Assembly (NCBI RefSeq): GCF_031998825.1 | Contig: NZ_DAMACX010000016.1 | Coordinates: 1-64,000 of the forward strand | DNA from: Pseudescherichia sp031998825 | GTDB lineage: Bacteria > Pseudomonadota > Gammaproteobacteria > Enterobacterales > Enterobacteriaceae | Reading direction: 5' to 3' | Length of the DNA stretch: 64,000 nucleotides | Shown: piece after piece, positions 44,485-54,109 of the stretch | Numbering within the stretch: position 1 is the first letter of the stretch | Layout: the number at the start of each line of letters is the position of its first letter | Position numbers and translations under genes: made by a program | The notes under the pieces: model-generated | Told to the model about the DNA's origin: nothing | Databases searched by the model: none | What the model saw: the letters and a program-made list of their open reading frames with translations, nothing else

Positions 44485-45273
44485 TTATAGCAGGCTTATA
44501 ACATCGCCGGTATTGATCTCTTCTGCACCGGGTAACCACTGCTTTCCCCATTTTCCAGTACAGTGACAAGTAAGGATCCGCTCAGGGTTAACGGCTTTTA
44601 TATAATTCCGTAGGGATATCAAACTCCACGGCATAGCGCGTCGAAGATGCATCCCGCCTACGACTGCATAGATAGTGCTTACTCCAGTAAGCTGTTTACA
44701 GTGTTCGATAATATTTCTCAGGCCTTTATGGCCGCAGCCGGTAAATATCACTAACCCTTTTTCACACTTATATATCAGAGCACCTTCATCATTAAGTGTA
44801 TCAGGCTCTACTTTCGCCCTTTTTACATAGCCGTAAGATTTCACTGATGCAATTTCACCTGACCAGATAAACCTGTCACTTATCTCGTAAGGCTTTTTTG
44901 TGAAATAGAAATTATGTTTAACCGAAGGTAGCTGGGTCGATATCTTCTTGATTGCTATAAAACGATTTAATATTCTCACACCAGCATATTTATGGTCATA
45001 CACGCCCGGATGACACAGCACCTTAGGGAGCGTTTGAAGATGCCTCAGCCCACCGCAGTGATCGTAGTGGCCATGAGAGAGTACAACCCAGTCAATATGC
45101 TCAAGCGGCACGCCCATCTTTTCAGCGTTGCTTATAAACGAGGCATCTGGCCCGGTATCGAATAATAACCTCGTTATGCCATCCTCAATTAACAGGCTTA
45201 GCCCAGGCCGACAGATTAGAGTCGCAGCATTTCTTGTAATGTGGTTTTCAAGTAAAACTGTAACTCTCAGCAT
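44485..45273 (-). CDS. metallo-beta-lactamase-fold hydrolase
   Basis: 262 residues from the ATG at 45273. The MBL metal motif is HGHYDH (VVLSHGHYDHCGGL) near residue 60, with further ligands in TGCGHKG near 180 and AVVGGMHL near 205. It resembles the archaeal/bacterial group related to dihydropterin-ribofuranosylaminobenzene phosphate synthase. No signal peptide. More AT-rich than the genes to its left, indicating foreign origin. Substrate unknown. Confidence 0.8.
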   Translation of the reverse strand: MLRVTVLLENHITRNAATLICRPGLSLLIEDGITRLLFDTGPDASFISNAEKMGVPLEHIDWVVLSHGHYDHCGGLRHLQTLPKVLCHPGVYDHKYAGVRILNRFIAIKKISTQLPSVKHNFYFTKKPYEISDRFIWSGEIASVKSYGYVKRAKVEPDTLNDEGALIYKCEKGLVIFTGCGHKGLRNIIEHCKQLTGVSTIYAVVGGMHLRRAMPWSLISLRNYIKAVNPERILTCHCTGKWGKQWLPGAEEINTGDVISLL

Positions 45274-45614
45274 TACAGACAATCTCCGTGTTTTTAAAAG
45301 CGCTAAAAAATTCTTATTGCGATTGGGTTAGATTCGTTAAACAATCATAAACAGACTAGTTTATCATCGTCATTAACGATTTACTGTGAACACGATCCAT
45401 AAATAGGGTGGTAATAAAATCATCCTCTACTGTTTTTTATATTGCGTGAATAATCCGCGTCTCCATAGGCCCTGCAATAATTTGTTTTTTTTGATCGTTT
45501 TCGTGTGATTTTAAGGCACATAATTTAACCACAAAAAATATTATCCCATTACCAGACGGTACTAATTTAATGTGTATCACCACCTTTCAATAAAAACTGA
45601 TAACGAGGTAAATC
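45274..45614. other. AT-rich divergent intergenic region
   Basis: About 340 bases between the MBL-fold gene and the beta-helix gene. Promoters for both are expected. No ORF or recognisable operator seen. Confidence 0.4.
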
Positions 45615-46826
45615 ATGGCCCAAACAAAAAACAAAATCATATACCTGAAAGCGGATTTTGGTGCTAAAGGGAATAGTGCTGATAATGATACTGAGAGCTT
45701 CAAAAAGTTCCTGAATGCGCTAAATACAGATGGTGGCGTTGGCATTATCGAGCCTGGTATTTATTTGATAGATAATATTTATCTAAAAAACTCCAAGTGC
45801 CCTTTTAAAATAATCGGCAGCGGCGTTAGTTCAACCATATTCCATAGCAATACACCTAACACTTTTTTGCGATTCCAGAATTGCCATGGAATCCAAATTA
45901 GTAATTTAGCTGTTAACTGTGAATTTATGTTTTTCCCTCCTGCTAGTGGAAAGCGTAAACACGGCATGGTTTTTGAGTCATGCACAAACATTCTCGTAGA
46001 AAACTGCCATGTAGAAGATTTCTTAGGCACTGGTTTTATGGCGTTAAAATCCAAGGACGGTGAGCCGTGTACTAATATTACATTTAAAAGATGCTCTGCT
46101 CGGGCAACATTCGCATTCAACGCATGGAAAATAGCATCAGATTCAGATAAGAAAGCCAACCTATGTAATGGTATACTCCTTTCTGACTGCGACTATAGTG
46201 AAATAAGCGACTGTGTAGCGGAAGATATTACACTTTTTGGTGTTGAACTTAAGAACGACTCTAAATGGAACAAAGTGATAAACAACCGGGCCCTCAACTG
46301 CTTCTATGGCTTTGGCATGGGACAGGAAACGAAGGGTGACATTGGCTGCGAGCATAATCTTGTGACAGGTTTCCAGGCAGAGAAATGCTATATGGGTGGC
46401 ATTCTCGGCAAGGCAAAATACAATGTCATTTCTGATTTTATAGTAGATTTTAAAGATCAGGATGTTAAGACAGTAAATAATGCCTTTAGATTCCAGCTAA
46501 GTTCGCGTTTTAACTCTTTAAATAATTTACTGGTCAGCGCACTTCCTAAATCAAAAGTTGCTGTTCGCTATGAAAGCAGAGCAAATAATAATTTTTGCGC
46601 CCTCTCCTTTTGTGAAAAAAACACTACTAACAATAATATCATTATAGCCGACTACAGTAATACGACTGCGCCAAAAGATATGCCAGCAGGCGACACCAGT
46701 AATAACTATACCTTACTTTACCTTTCTGATGCAGCTAAGGAAAAATTGAAGATATCTGGTAATGCTGCGACAAAAAACAAAACTAAATATGCCTGGGACA
46801 ATAGTGACATTCCTGTAAGTGATTAA
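45615..46826 (+). CDS. pectate-lyase-superfamily right-handed beta-helix protein without signal peptide
   Basis: 403 residues, starting MAQTKNKIIYLKADFGAKG; the phrase ADFGAKGNSADNDTESFKKFLNAL is the entry of the pectate-lyase-3 superfamily. Long runs of Asn- and Gly-rich helix rungs follow (FRFQNCHGIQISNLAVNCEF, TNITFKRCSARATF, NGILLSDCDYSEISD). No signal peptide is present, so it is cytoplasmic, released by other means, or a tailspike-like protein. It is AT-rich with AACGAGG before the ATG. Whether it has lyase or hydrolase activity cannot be read. Confidence 0.75.
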   Translation: MAQTKNKIIYLKADFGAKGNSADNDTESFKKFLNALNTDGGVGIIEPGIYLIDNIYLKNSKCPFKIIGSGVSSTIFHSNTPNTFLRFQNCHGIQISNLAVNCEFMFFPPASGKRKHGMVFESCTNILVENCHVEDFLGTGFMALKSKDGEPCTNITFKRCSARATFAFNAWKIASDSDKKANLCNGILLSDCDYSEISDCVAEDITLFGVELKNDSKWNKVINNRALNCFYGFGMGQETKGDIGCEHNLVTGFQAEKCYMGGILGKAKYNVISDFIVDFKDQDVKTVNNAFRFQLSSRFNSLNNLLVSALPKSKVAVRYESRANNNFCALSFCEKNTTNNNIIIADYSNTTAPKDMPAGDTSNNYTLLYLSDAAKEKLKISGNAATKNKTKYAWDNSDIPVSD

Positions 46827-46993
46827 GCAGTTTTATATGAATTTATAAAATCACATTGAGGTTAAAGTGCGTACCTTGACCTCCACTTTATAGATTTAAT
46901 GTATATAATTTAAGCTTCGCTTGCCCGGCCTACTGGACATATAAGTCTGTAGATCCGTGCAAGCGAAGTGCCACCCGGTATTATCTCTTGCGT

Positions 46994-47879
46994 TCAGGAG
47001 AGCAAAAGTGCTTTAACCTGGCGCTTATCCAGGCTGCTTTGGATCGCCTGTATCTCTCGCTTCAGATTACCGCCGTCGTAGACCATCGAGGTATCATATT
47101 TTTCATACCTTGCCTCGCGTGTCGCACTAAACCAGTTGAACGATCCGACGCACAGCAGGCCATCGTCACCGATAACAAGCTTACTGTGCACGCGGTCCAC
47201 CAGCCGGGTAGCGATGCCAACGGCGTTTAACTGCTCTAACGCCGCCGTCAGGTTCTGCTTCTTCTCATGGCGTTTCGCATAGTCCTTGTCATAAGTGTTG
47301 TAGCTCTTATCCGTGACGACGGTGACGTCTATGCCCCGTTCGCGGGCCTCGAGCATCGACGCTAAAAAGCCCGTCTCCTCCAGCTTCTGCCAGGTTAGCG
47401 GAAGATTTTGCCGATAGAGAACGACCCTTTGGGCAGCGGCTCAAGCAGGTCGCGGGGAATGGAGGTTGCAGGGGTGGGGAATAAAAACCCTTCGCGGTTC
47501 ACGACCGCCGAGGTCACGAGCGGTGTGATCACCTCCGGCGCGCCCGCGGTGCGTTCCTTGCCATGCTTTAGATATATCCGTAATGGCTCAACGTTTGCTG
47601 TCCACTTAAAGATAATCATGCTGGTTGGCGCATACCCATCGCCGAGCTGTGCTTTAAAGTAGTAATCGCCGGATATACGGGGGGCTTTCTCAATGTCTTT
47701 GCCCGGCAGCGTATGGTAACTGAAGAAGTCGTTCTCTGTGTAAGTCGTCGTCACCGATACCTGACGCAACCAACCAGACGAACAGCCACCTCAGGATGAG
47801 TACGGTGAGGATGGTGAGGATGGCTGCGCTAACCCACCTTACTATTTTCAGTATATAATCCTGACTCTGGTTTTTTCAT
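46994..47879 (-). pseudogene. decayed phospholipase-D-like protein (several frames)
   Basis: Three frames on the minus strand seem to be parts of one gene. It starts at an ATG at 47879 (MKKPES...), then a membrane-helix-like stretch in a second frame (AILTILTVLILRWLFVW), then a long frame from about 47769 to 47395 of unknown type. Last comes a PLD half-motif in another frame (46994-47400) with HSKLVIGDDGLLCVGSFNW, the HxK signature. The PLD frame reads back through LTWQKLEETGFLASM before the listed ATG, so its start is not a natural gene start. A short direct repeat (CCTCACCATCCTCACC) lies at the membrane part and may be the source of a slip. Confidence 0.6.
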
Positions 47880-48242
47880 AGTGATCATACACGTTATGTT
47901 TTACTAAGAAAGTTAACGTGAATTAGTAATAACTCCTGTAATAATCGAGCAAACATCCTTGTATATAAATAAAATTCATTACAATTCGGTTATTGCTATA
48001 GCTTCATATACATTTCATAGTTTATTCAGATTTTAAAGAAGCAACGTTAAGGAGTTGCATAAAGCTCAATATTCAGTTTTTGCATGGCCAACGACTGGAT
48101 CCACTACAGGTAGTGTCCGGTATAGTTCCTCCTAAACTAGAGTGGACTTTATTAATGGATTCATTAATGCGCGTTAACCGTATAGGTATATTTAAACCGT
48201 GCAGGCTCTGCAATCGACGATGGCGGCGCTACAAGGAATAGT
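47880..48242. other. AT-rich non-coding stretch with a possible rearrangement scar
   Basis: About 360 bases. The first part is very AT-rich; from about 48090 the sequence changes to a mixed composition (around GTAGTGTCCGGTATAGTTCC), compatible with an old junction. No complete insertion sequence, inverted terminal repeat or ORF is visible. Confidence 0.35.
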
Positions 48243-48488
48243 ATGTTTCGTGATTACCAAGCAAAATCGCTGGAGGACGTTTACCTTGAAGACATTCCTC
48301 ACATACGGCATCCTGGTATGGCAGCAGTTACGCTGGCAAATGCACTATCACGCCCCGGGTCCAAAGACAAATGGCTGATTATCCGCGCACTTAACCTTCA
48401 CCCTGCGGAAATCTGGCCGAGTCGTTATGAAGATAAAAGCGAACTACGGCAACCAAAAAATCCGCTCCCCGTCAGGTGCAAGCTATGA
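48243..48488 (+). CDS. Ner/SfsB-like winged-helix fragment
   Basis: 81 residues. The second half (VTLANALSRPGSKDKWLIIRALNLHPAEIWPSRY) matches the Nlp/Ner family of phage-type DNA-binding proteins. The first 28 residues do not look like the usual Ner start, so the recognition helix is probably incomplete or the gene is a remnant. It overlaps the start of the Crp/Fnr gene by four bases. Function uncertain. Confidence 0.5.
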   Translation: MFRDYQAKSLEDVYLEDIPHIRHPGMAAVTLANALSRPGSKDKWLIIRALNLHPAEIWPSRYEDKSELRQPKNPLPVRCKL

Positions 48489-49228
48489 TTATTCCAGACG
48501 CCAACATCCATAACATCTCTACGCCGGTTCAGATTCAGCAAGTCGCCATACCACCGCCTGTAGAAATGCCGTTTCTCAAAGCACCCACTCGCAACCACTC
48601 CGCCTTCCACCACACTCACTTTTCCCGCCACGCCCTGCTACGTCCTATCGTTCGTGAAGCAGGAAGCAAAATCTATCTACAAGAAGAATCCATCTGTGGT
48701 TTTTGGTATCTTAACCATGGCGTCGTCGGTTTACACCACACGCTGGAAAACGGCAAAGAGATGCTGGTCCGCGCCTGCCAACAAGGGGACTGGTTTGGCT
48801 ATCTGGGGTTGTTTGGCTCGGAGTTCTACCACTGTCAGGCCTGCGTTTTGCAGACAGCATCGCTGTGCCACATCATTCCTCACTCCAACAGCGATTTCCT
48901 GCATCATCACCCGCAGTTTGCCCAATTTCTGTTAAATCAGGTGGTGGCAAGTCTGTCTGACTCAGAGCATCGCATGACCTGGATAGCTCGTTATCGCACC
49001 CGTCACCGGGTACTGAGCAGCCTCTGGTATCTGACGCAGTATTTTCCTGGGTATGACTGGACGTGGCGTGAAGTGGCAGAGTTTGCCGGATGTGAGACAG
49101 AGACGGCGTTACGGTTCAGTAAGGAATTAAGACAAGCTGGAATATTGGATGACTCACAGCGTCGCCTGCATGTTCGTTATCCAGAGCAACTGGCTGTATT
49201 GATGAAAGGTAAAGTAGCCAGTGGATAA
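48485..49228 (+). CDS. Crp/Fnr-family transcriptional regulator
   Basis: 247 residues from MIIPDANIHN. The N-terminal region (about 50-150) is a cyclic-nucleotide-binding-like fold (LQEESICGFWYLNHGVVGLHHTLENGKEMLVRACQQGDWFGYLGLF). A Crp-type helix-turn-helix lies at the C-terminus (WREVAEFAGCETETALRFSKELRQAGILD). No Fnr-type N-terminal Cys cluster is seen, so it is not an iron-sulfur oxygen sensor of that kind. It converges on the sulfatase-maturase operon and is the likely local regulator. Its start overlaps the Ner-like fragment. Confidence 0.85.
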   Translation: MIIPDANIHNISTPVQIQQVAIPPPVEMPFLKAPTRNHSAFHHTHFSRHALLRPIVREAGSKIYLQEESICGFWYLNHGVVGLHHTLENGKEMLVRACQQGDWFGYLGLFGSEFYHCQACVLQTASLCHIIPHSNSDFLHHHPQFAQFLLNQVVASLSDSEHRMTWIARYRTRHRVLSSLWYLTQYFPGYDWTWREVAEFAGCETETALRFSKELRQAGILDDSQRRLHVRYPEQLAVLMKGKVASG

Positions 49229-49279
49229 AGCTAATCACTACGCTGGCTATTTATTACAAACCGAACAATATTGTACTCT

Positions 49280-50446
49280 TCATTGAATCAGATCATTACG
49301 ACACAATTCGTCCGCCACCGTCATCACCCCAGCCGGAGACTGCTGCAAACGAATTTGCCGCGCCATATAGGCCATATACGGATCCATATGACTGAACATC
49401 ATGCGATACCCGGCACAAAGATGATTTAACCGATCGTTTACCCGGTGCTTCGGACAACCACCCTGGCAGGCAAAGCGCCACGGGCAGCGGTGGCAATCAT
49501 CCGGTAGCTGCGCTTTCCGCTGGCCGAACCGCCGTTGTGCTTTACTCACAACCAGCCTTTCCAGCGGCTGCTGTAGCAGATTGCCCAGCCGGTGTTCCGC
49601 ATCAACATAGTGATCGCAGCTGTAGACATCGCCGTTCTGCTCAACCACCAGCCCGCGCCCACAGGTAGGCTGCATCACGCACAGCGCCGGGCGTTCACCC
49701 AGCCACGCCGCCAGCGTGTTATCAAAAAGCTGAACGAATACCCGCCCGACATCATGGCGTACCCACTCATCGAAGATGGCGATCATAAATCGCCCGTAAT
49801 CTTCCCCCGTCACTGACCAGGGCAACAGCCCGCGTTGGTCGTCATACTCCACCACCGGAATAAACTGAAGAAATTCAGCTCCCACCTCACGCGTCAGGAA
49901 GCGATAAATGTCCAGTGGAGCCTGTGCCGTCACGTTGTTCACCACCGTCAGGATATTGACGTCCACACGATGACGCTTCAGACAAGCCAGCGCCGCCATC
50001 ACCTGATCAAACACAGGCTTACCGCTGCCCGTTTTGCGGTAATGATTATGCAGATGTGCCGGGCCATCCAGCGATATGCCTACCAGAAACCGATGCTGAG
50101 CCAGAAATGCCGCCCATTCATCGTTAATCAGTACGCCATTGGTCTGAAGGCTGTTGGTAATACGCTTATCCCCGGCATAGCGCTGCTGGAACGCCACGGC
50201 CCGGCGATAAAAATCAAGCCCGGCCAGCGTGGGCTCGCCGCCCTGCCAGGTAAAATTCACCTCCATGCCGGGCGATGCCGCGATGTACTGGCGAATATAC
50301 GTCTCCAGCACCTTATCGGACATATGCCGCTGTCCGCAGGTATCACGCAACACACCCTGCCCTTTTGCCAGGTAAAAGCAGTAATCGCAGGCCAGATTGC
50401 AGCGCCAGCCTGCAGGCTTCGCCATCAGATGAAAAGCGTGTTTCAT
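49280..50446 (-). CDS. anaerobic sulfatase-maturating enzyme (radical SAM, anSME)
   Basis: 388 residues from the ATG at 50446 (MKHAFHLMAKPAGWRC). The radical-SAM cluster C16-x3-C20-x2-C23 appears in RCNLACDYCFYL. A C-terminal SPASM domain with further Cys follows (CGRGLVVEQNGDVYSCDHYV; DDCHRCPWRFACQGGCPKHR) for two auxiliary 4Fe-4S clusters. It converts an active-site Cys or Ser of sulfatases to formylglycine without oxygen. Its ATG overlaps the TauE stop by four bases (ATGA). The sulfatase with a Cys-type motif is two genes upstream, its evident client. Confidence 0.93.
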   Translation of the reverse strand: MKHAFHLMAKPAGWRCNLACDYCFYLAKGQGVLRDTCGQRHMSDKVLETYIRQYIAASPGMEVNFTWQGGEPTLAGLDFYRRAVAFQQRYAGDKRITNSLQTNGVLINDEWAAFLAQHRFLVGISLDGPAHLHNHYRKTGSGKPVFDQVMAALACLKRHRVDVNILTVVNNVTAQAPLDIYRFLTREVGAEFLQFIPVVEYDDQRGLLPWSVTGEDYGRFMIAIFDEWVRHDVGRVFVQLFDNTLAAWLGERPALCVMQPTCGRGLVVEQNGDVYSCDHYVDAEHRLGNLLQQPLERLVVSKAQRRFGQRKAQLPDDCHRCPWRFACQGGCPKHRVNDRLNHLCAGYRMMFSHMDPYMAYMARQIRLQQSPAGVMTVADELCRNDLIQ

Positions 50447-51243
50447 AGCGTCACCAGAATCAACGTGGCTATCATCAGCAATACTCCGGAGAAAATGCGC
50501 TGTAACCAGCATTCCGGCAAAAGAGTGCGAAGTCTCATGCTGACAGGTTGAAACGCCACCGTGCAGAGAAAGATCACGGCCACAATAGCCATATTGACGT
50601 AACCAAACTGCATCGACAGTGGCAATCCGCCGGTATCAGGCGCAGTGTGATACAGATAGCTGATGACCGTTCCGGCGCTGCCAAACAGCATCAGCCAGTT
50701 GCAATACACGGCGATATGCTGGCGTGGGAGCCCGGAGAGTTGTGATATCAGCGGCGCGAGTACGGAACCGCCGCCCAGCCCGGTTAACCCAGCCACAGCA
50801 CCGCCAGCGGTACACAACAACATCCCGGTACTGCGCGTCCGGTTATCCGGCTGTACGTTTTCCTTGGTTGTCTGACGTGAATATCCACAGCGCAAGGCCA
50901 GCCCCACCAGGACCAGCGCAAACAACATCAGCAGCACCCTATCCGACAGCAAAAAGCTGGCGTACACACCTACCTGCATTCCCGCCGCCATCCCCAGAGA
51001 CCAGAGTATCAGCAGCCTCGTATTCAACCGTATCCCCTGTCGCCAGAAGGCGCAGACGTTAATCAACGCACTCAGCATCACCACCGTCAGGGACGTCGCG
51101 GCCAGCACTTGCACAGCACATTGCGGAAACAACAAATGCAGTACCGGCACGAGCAGGATACTGCCCCCGACGCCAAACAGCGCCGAGAGCAGACTGGTTG
51201 CCAGACCACAGCCGCAGAGTGCGACAATCATCCATGCAGTCAT
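50443..51243 (-). CDS. TauE/SafE-family sulfite/sulfur-anion exporter
   Basis: 266 residues with eight membrane segments in two repeats; family motifs are CGLATSLLSALFGVGGSILLVP near the start and AGLTGLGGGSVLAPLI in the second half. Members export sulfite, sulfoacetate or related anions. Placed between sulfatase and maturase, its likely job is to remove released sulfate or sulfite. It lies three bases after the sulfatase stop and overlaps the maturase by four, so it belongs to one operon. Confidence 0.88.
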   Translation of the reverse strand: MTAWMIVALCGCGLATSLLSALFGVGGSILLVPVLHLLFPQCAVQVLAATSLTVVMLSALINVCAFWRQGIRLNTRLLILWSLGMAAGMQVGVYASFLLSDRVLLMLFALVLVGLALRCGYSRQTTKENVQPDNRTRSTGMLLCTAGGAVAGLTGLGGGSVLAPLISQLSGLPRQHIAVYCNWLMLFGSAGTVISYLYHTAPDTGGLPLSMQFGYVNMAIVAVIFLCTVAFQPVSMRLRTLLPECWLQRIFSGVLLMIATLILVTL

Positions 51244-51246
51244 CGC

Positions 51247-52539
51247 TTACTCCACCGCAACGATGGCAGGCAGGTCTTCACCAATTGCCGTCATTTTGCG
51301 GCCAATGTCCTGACGTAATTTCTCGCGGATCCGCGCATGTTCCGGGCTGGCAATCAGGTTCTGGCGCTCCCATGGGTCATTCAGAAGATCGTAAAGCTGG
51401 CTCTCTACATAGATCTCTGCGGCTGCCTCATTCCACGGATCGCTGCTGGGCGCGACAATTTCATATTTCCAGCGCGGTGTACGTAGCGCCCGCCCAACCT
51501 CCGACTCACTAATTTGGATCAGCACCTCCTCGTCCCAGTGCTCAGCATCCAGTGCGGTTTGCAAATCACGCCCCACCATGGCATCCGGCACTGTAATACC
51601 TGCGGCGCTCAACATCGTGACCGGGATATCCAGCAGCGTCACCAGATGATCAACCGTCCTGCCGCCGCTGAACGGCCCGCCCCGCGCCACGCAGGGAATA
51701 CGAATGCTGGACTCATGGCACGAGCGTTTGTATTCATCATTGCGGGTGCGGAAATGGCAGCCGTGATCGCTGAAGAACAGGATAATGGTGTTGTCGTATT
51801 CGCCGCTGGCCTTCAGGTAATCCACAATACGCCCGAGGTTTTCATCAAGATTCTGGCACATGCCGTAATAATCAGGGAGGTTCTGCGGCCAGTCGCCGGG
51901 GCGGTTAATCAGATCTGGCGGCACCGCTGCGGTCTGGAAGCGTTCGGCGTAGCCATCCGGGGCGACAAAACGCGCCATATCATTTTGGAAGTGCGGCTCC
52001 AGGTAAGAGAGAAACAGCAGGAAGGGGTTATCTCGCTGGCGATTTTTCAGGTAATCGAGCGCGAACGTGGTCTGGTCATCCACCCGGTAGCCATCGAAAT
52101 GCACAGGCTGGTTATCTTTGTCAAAAAAGTGACCGCCATAAGGGTGTGATGTATGTTCCAGTGCATCTGCCGCCAGCCAGTATTGCCAGCCGCCGCGCAA
52201 TTCTTCTGGAACTGGCTTTTCATCCAGATCAGCCAGGTGCCATTTTCCGATGTAGGCAGTGTCGTATCCCGCCTGATTGAACAGCTTTGCCAGCGTCATC
52301 TCATCCTGCCGCATGGCGATATTGTTGCGGTAACAGCCGTTCTGCGTTGGGTAACGCCCAGTTTGCAGGCAGGAACGTGCCGGGCCGCAGACTGGCTGGA
52401 CGGTAAACGCATTTTCGAACTTTACGCCCTCGCGGGCAAGCTGGTCCAGCACCGGGGTGGTACTGACGGCAGGGTTGTAGCAGCCTACCGTGTCCCAGCG
52501 CTGTTGATCGGTGAAAAAGACCAGAATATTCGGTTGCAT
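51247..52539 (-). CDS. cytoplasmic Cys-type sulfatase (S1 family)
   Basis: 430 residues, no signal peptide (MQPNILVFFTDQQRWD), so it acts in the cytoplasm. The formylglycine motif is C51-G-P-A-R in QPVCGPARSCLQTGRYPT. Metal ligands include Asp11 and the IILFFSDHGCHFRT block (Asp and His), with WHLADLD and SYLEPHF as further family blocks. It removes sulfate from a small molecule or sugar. The substrate is not known; because importer and maturase are alongside, a sulfated mono- or disaccharide is likely. E. coli YidJ/AslA are distant relatives. Confidence 0.92.
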   Translation of the reverse strand: MQPNILVFFTDQQRWDTVGCYNPAVSTTPVLDQLAREGVKFENAFTVQPVCGPARSCLQTGRYPTQNGCYRNNIAMRQDEMTLAKLFNQAGYDTAYIGKWHLADLDEKPVPEELRGGWQYWLAADALEHTSHPYGGHFFDKDNQPVHFDGYRVDDQTTFALDYLKNRQRDNPFLLFLSYLEPHFQNDMARFVAPDGYAERFQTAAVPPDLINRPGDWPQNLPDYYGMCQNLDENLGRIVDYLKASGEYDNTIILFFSDHGCHFRTRNDEYKRSCHESSIRIPCVARGGPFSGGRTVDHLVTLLDIPVTMLSAAGITVPDAMVGRDLQTALDAEHWDEEVLIQISESEVGRALRTPRWKYEIVAPSSDPWNEAAAEIYVESQLYDLLNDPWERQNLIASPEHARIREKLRQDIGRKMTAIGEDLPAIVAVE

Positions 52540-52552
52540 AAGGTTCTCTCCA

Positions 52553-53797
52553 TTAGAGTGTGGCGGGTGTACGCGCGTCCGCCGTTTTCTGGCGTGGGGT
52601 TGAAGTCAGCAGGAAAGCGGACAGCAGAGTGAACGCGGCGGTGATACTGCCGAGGATGAGATAGGCACTATGGAAACCAATAGTGTCGTAGAGATGACCC
52701 GCGACGGTCGATAAAATAATAGCGGCGGACTGCTTGATAAACATCACGCCCACCAGATAGATAGTCCCGGACAGGCGAGTATCAAAAACGTCAGTAATAT
52801 ATTTGAAAATACCAATCAGCAGGAAAGGTACTTCAAAATTATGCAGCATCCGTAAAAAGAGCACTTCAATCGGCCCGGTGGCAAAAGATGAACCAATAAT
52901 CCGAACCGTCATAATAGTGCCGGTAATTAATAATGCATTTTTACTGCCAATATATTTATTAATCAGCAGTGGAATAAAAAACATTACGGCGGCATCGCCG
53001 AGATTCCCGGCAGTCGTAATATAGCCGAATGCTCTTGCCGCCTCTTCCTGATGGTCAAAAAAACGGGTGAAAAAATTAATAAACTGCTGGTCGAAAACAT
53101 CATAAATACAGGCCACACCTAATACATATAATGTGAAATACCAGAACCGGCGAAGTTTAAACAACTCCCACACGCTGACCTTCTGCTGGCGGACCTGCTC
53201 CGCTTCAATGCCCGGCAGCGGCTCAGAACGGGCAACCAGCAGGATCACCACCAGCAGTAAAGCCAGCGCCGAACCAATCCAGTAAATCCATGTCGGATCG
53301 AAACCATAAAGAATACCGGAGATAGTCGCGCAGGCCGCCGATCCAAAGCAGCCAAACAGCCGTGGACGCCCATACTCAAAGCCCCGACTACGACTGACTT
53401 TCTCGACAAAGGCTTCCACCGCGCCATAGCCCGCGTGGAAGATAAATCCCAGATACAGCCCGCCCACCACCAATCCAATCGCAAAATGGCTTTGCAGCAG
53501 CGGGGTATACACGTAAATAAAGAACGGCGCGAAGAGCACCATCAGGATAACGATCAGCCACAGCAGGTGTTTTTTCGGCCCTAGCTTATCCGTTACCCAG
53601 CCCAGCAGCGGTTGCAGGCAGATAGCCGCCACTGCAAAGGAGGAGAACACCATACCTATATGCGTTTTATCCAGCCCCACCATTCGGGTTAGCCACATGG
53701 GTAAAAACAAGAAGCAGGAAGACCAGTTGTAGTAATAGAAGAGGAAAAAAAATCCCCAGAGGATCACATTCCATCGGGTGTCATGTGTTTTAATCAT
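52553..53797 (-). CDS. LacY-type oligosaccharide:H+ symporter (MFS)
   Basis: 414 residues from the ATG at 53797 (MIKTHDTRWNVILWGFFFLFYYYNW), the typical LacY/RafB/CscB opening and length (LacY is 417). Twelve membrane segments are predictable. The family block GYGAVEAFVEKVSRSRGFEYGRPRLFGCFG at about residues 118-150 includes the Glu126 and Arg144 type charged residues of LacY. It is the first gene of the sulfatase operon, with 13 bases to the sulfatase. It likely imports a (sulfated) disaccharide released outside. Confidence 0.9.
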   Translation of the reverse strand: MIKTHDTRWNVILWGFFFLFYYYNWSSCFLFLPMWLTRMVGLDKTHIGMVFSSFAVAAICLQPLLGWVTDKLGPKKHLLWLIVILMVLFAPFFIYVYTPLLQSHFAIGLVVGGLYLGFIFHAGYGAVEAFVEKVSRSRGFEYGRPRLFGCFGSAACATISGILYGFDPTWIYWIGSALALLLVVILLVARSEPLPGIEAEQVRQQKVSVWELFKLRRFWYFTLYVLGVACIYDVFDQQFINFFTRFFDHQEEAARAFGYITTAGNLGDAAVMFFIPLLINKYIGSKNALLITGTIMTVRIIGSSFATGPIEVLFLRMLHNFEVPFLLIGIFKYITDVFDTRLSGTIYLVGVMFIKQSAAIILSTVAGHLYDTIGFHSAYLILGSITAAFTLLSAFLLTSTPRQKTADARTPATL

Positions 53798-54109
53798 TGC
53801 CGCCACCTTAATAAGCATCATCAAACAGAGGCACTGTTTTCCGAGGACAACTGCGCAGAACAGTGTGCGGGAATGGTAAAAAGAAAGGGCCAGAACGCTT
53901 ATAACAACCGTCATATCAAAACTGATTATATTGTGACCCTAACCACATTCGTGAGCAGAAACTTTATTTTCCCCCGGCATTTACCGTCTGTTTCAAACCG
54001 TAAGCAAATGGCATCGCGTGACCGGCTTGGCAATACTCTTTTCATAATTTTGTTAATGATCAGCAGCCCGTTTCATCATCCCTATTCATTCATAAATGAG
54101 GCTAATATT
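53798..54109. other. divergent promoter region of the sulfatase operon and beta-helix gene
   Basis: About 310 bases separating the MFS start from the secreted beta-helix protein start. An open frame crosses it but has no conserved content and no ribosome site. It should carry the sites of the local Crp/Fnr-like regulator; I see no clear Crp-type palindrome. Confidence 0.45.

Noticed and set aside
48090..48180. Possible insertion-sequence end around GTAGTGTCCGGTATAG
   Set aside because: No matching inverted end, target duplication or transposase frame could be found in the window.
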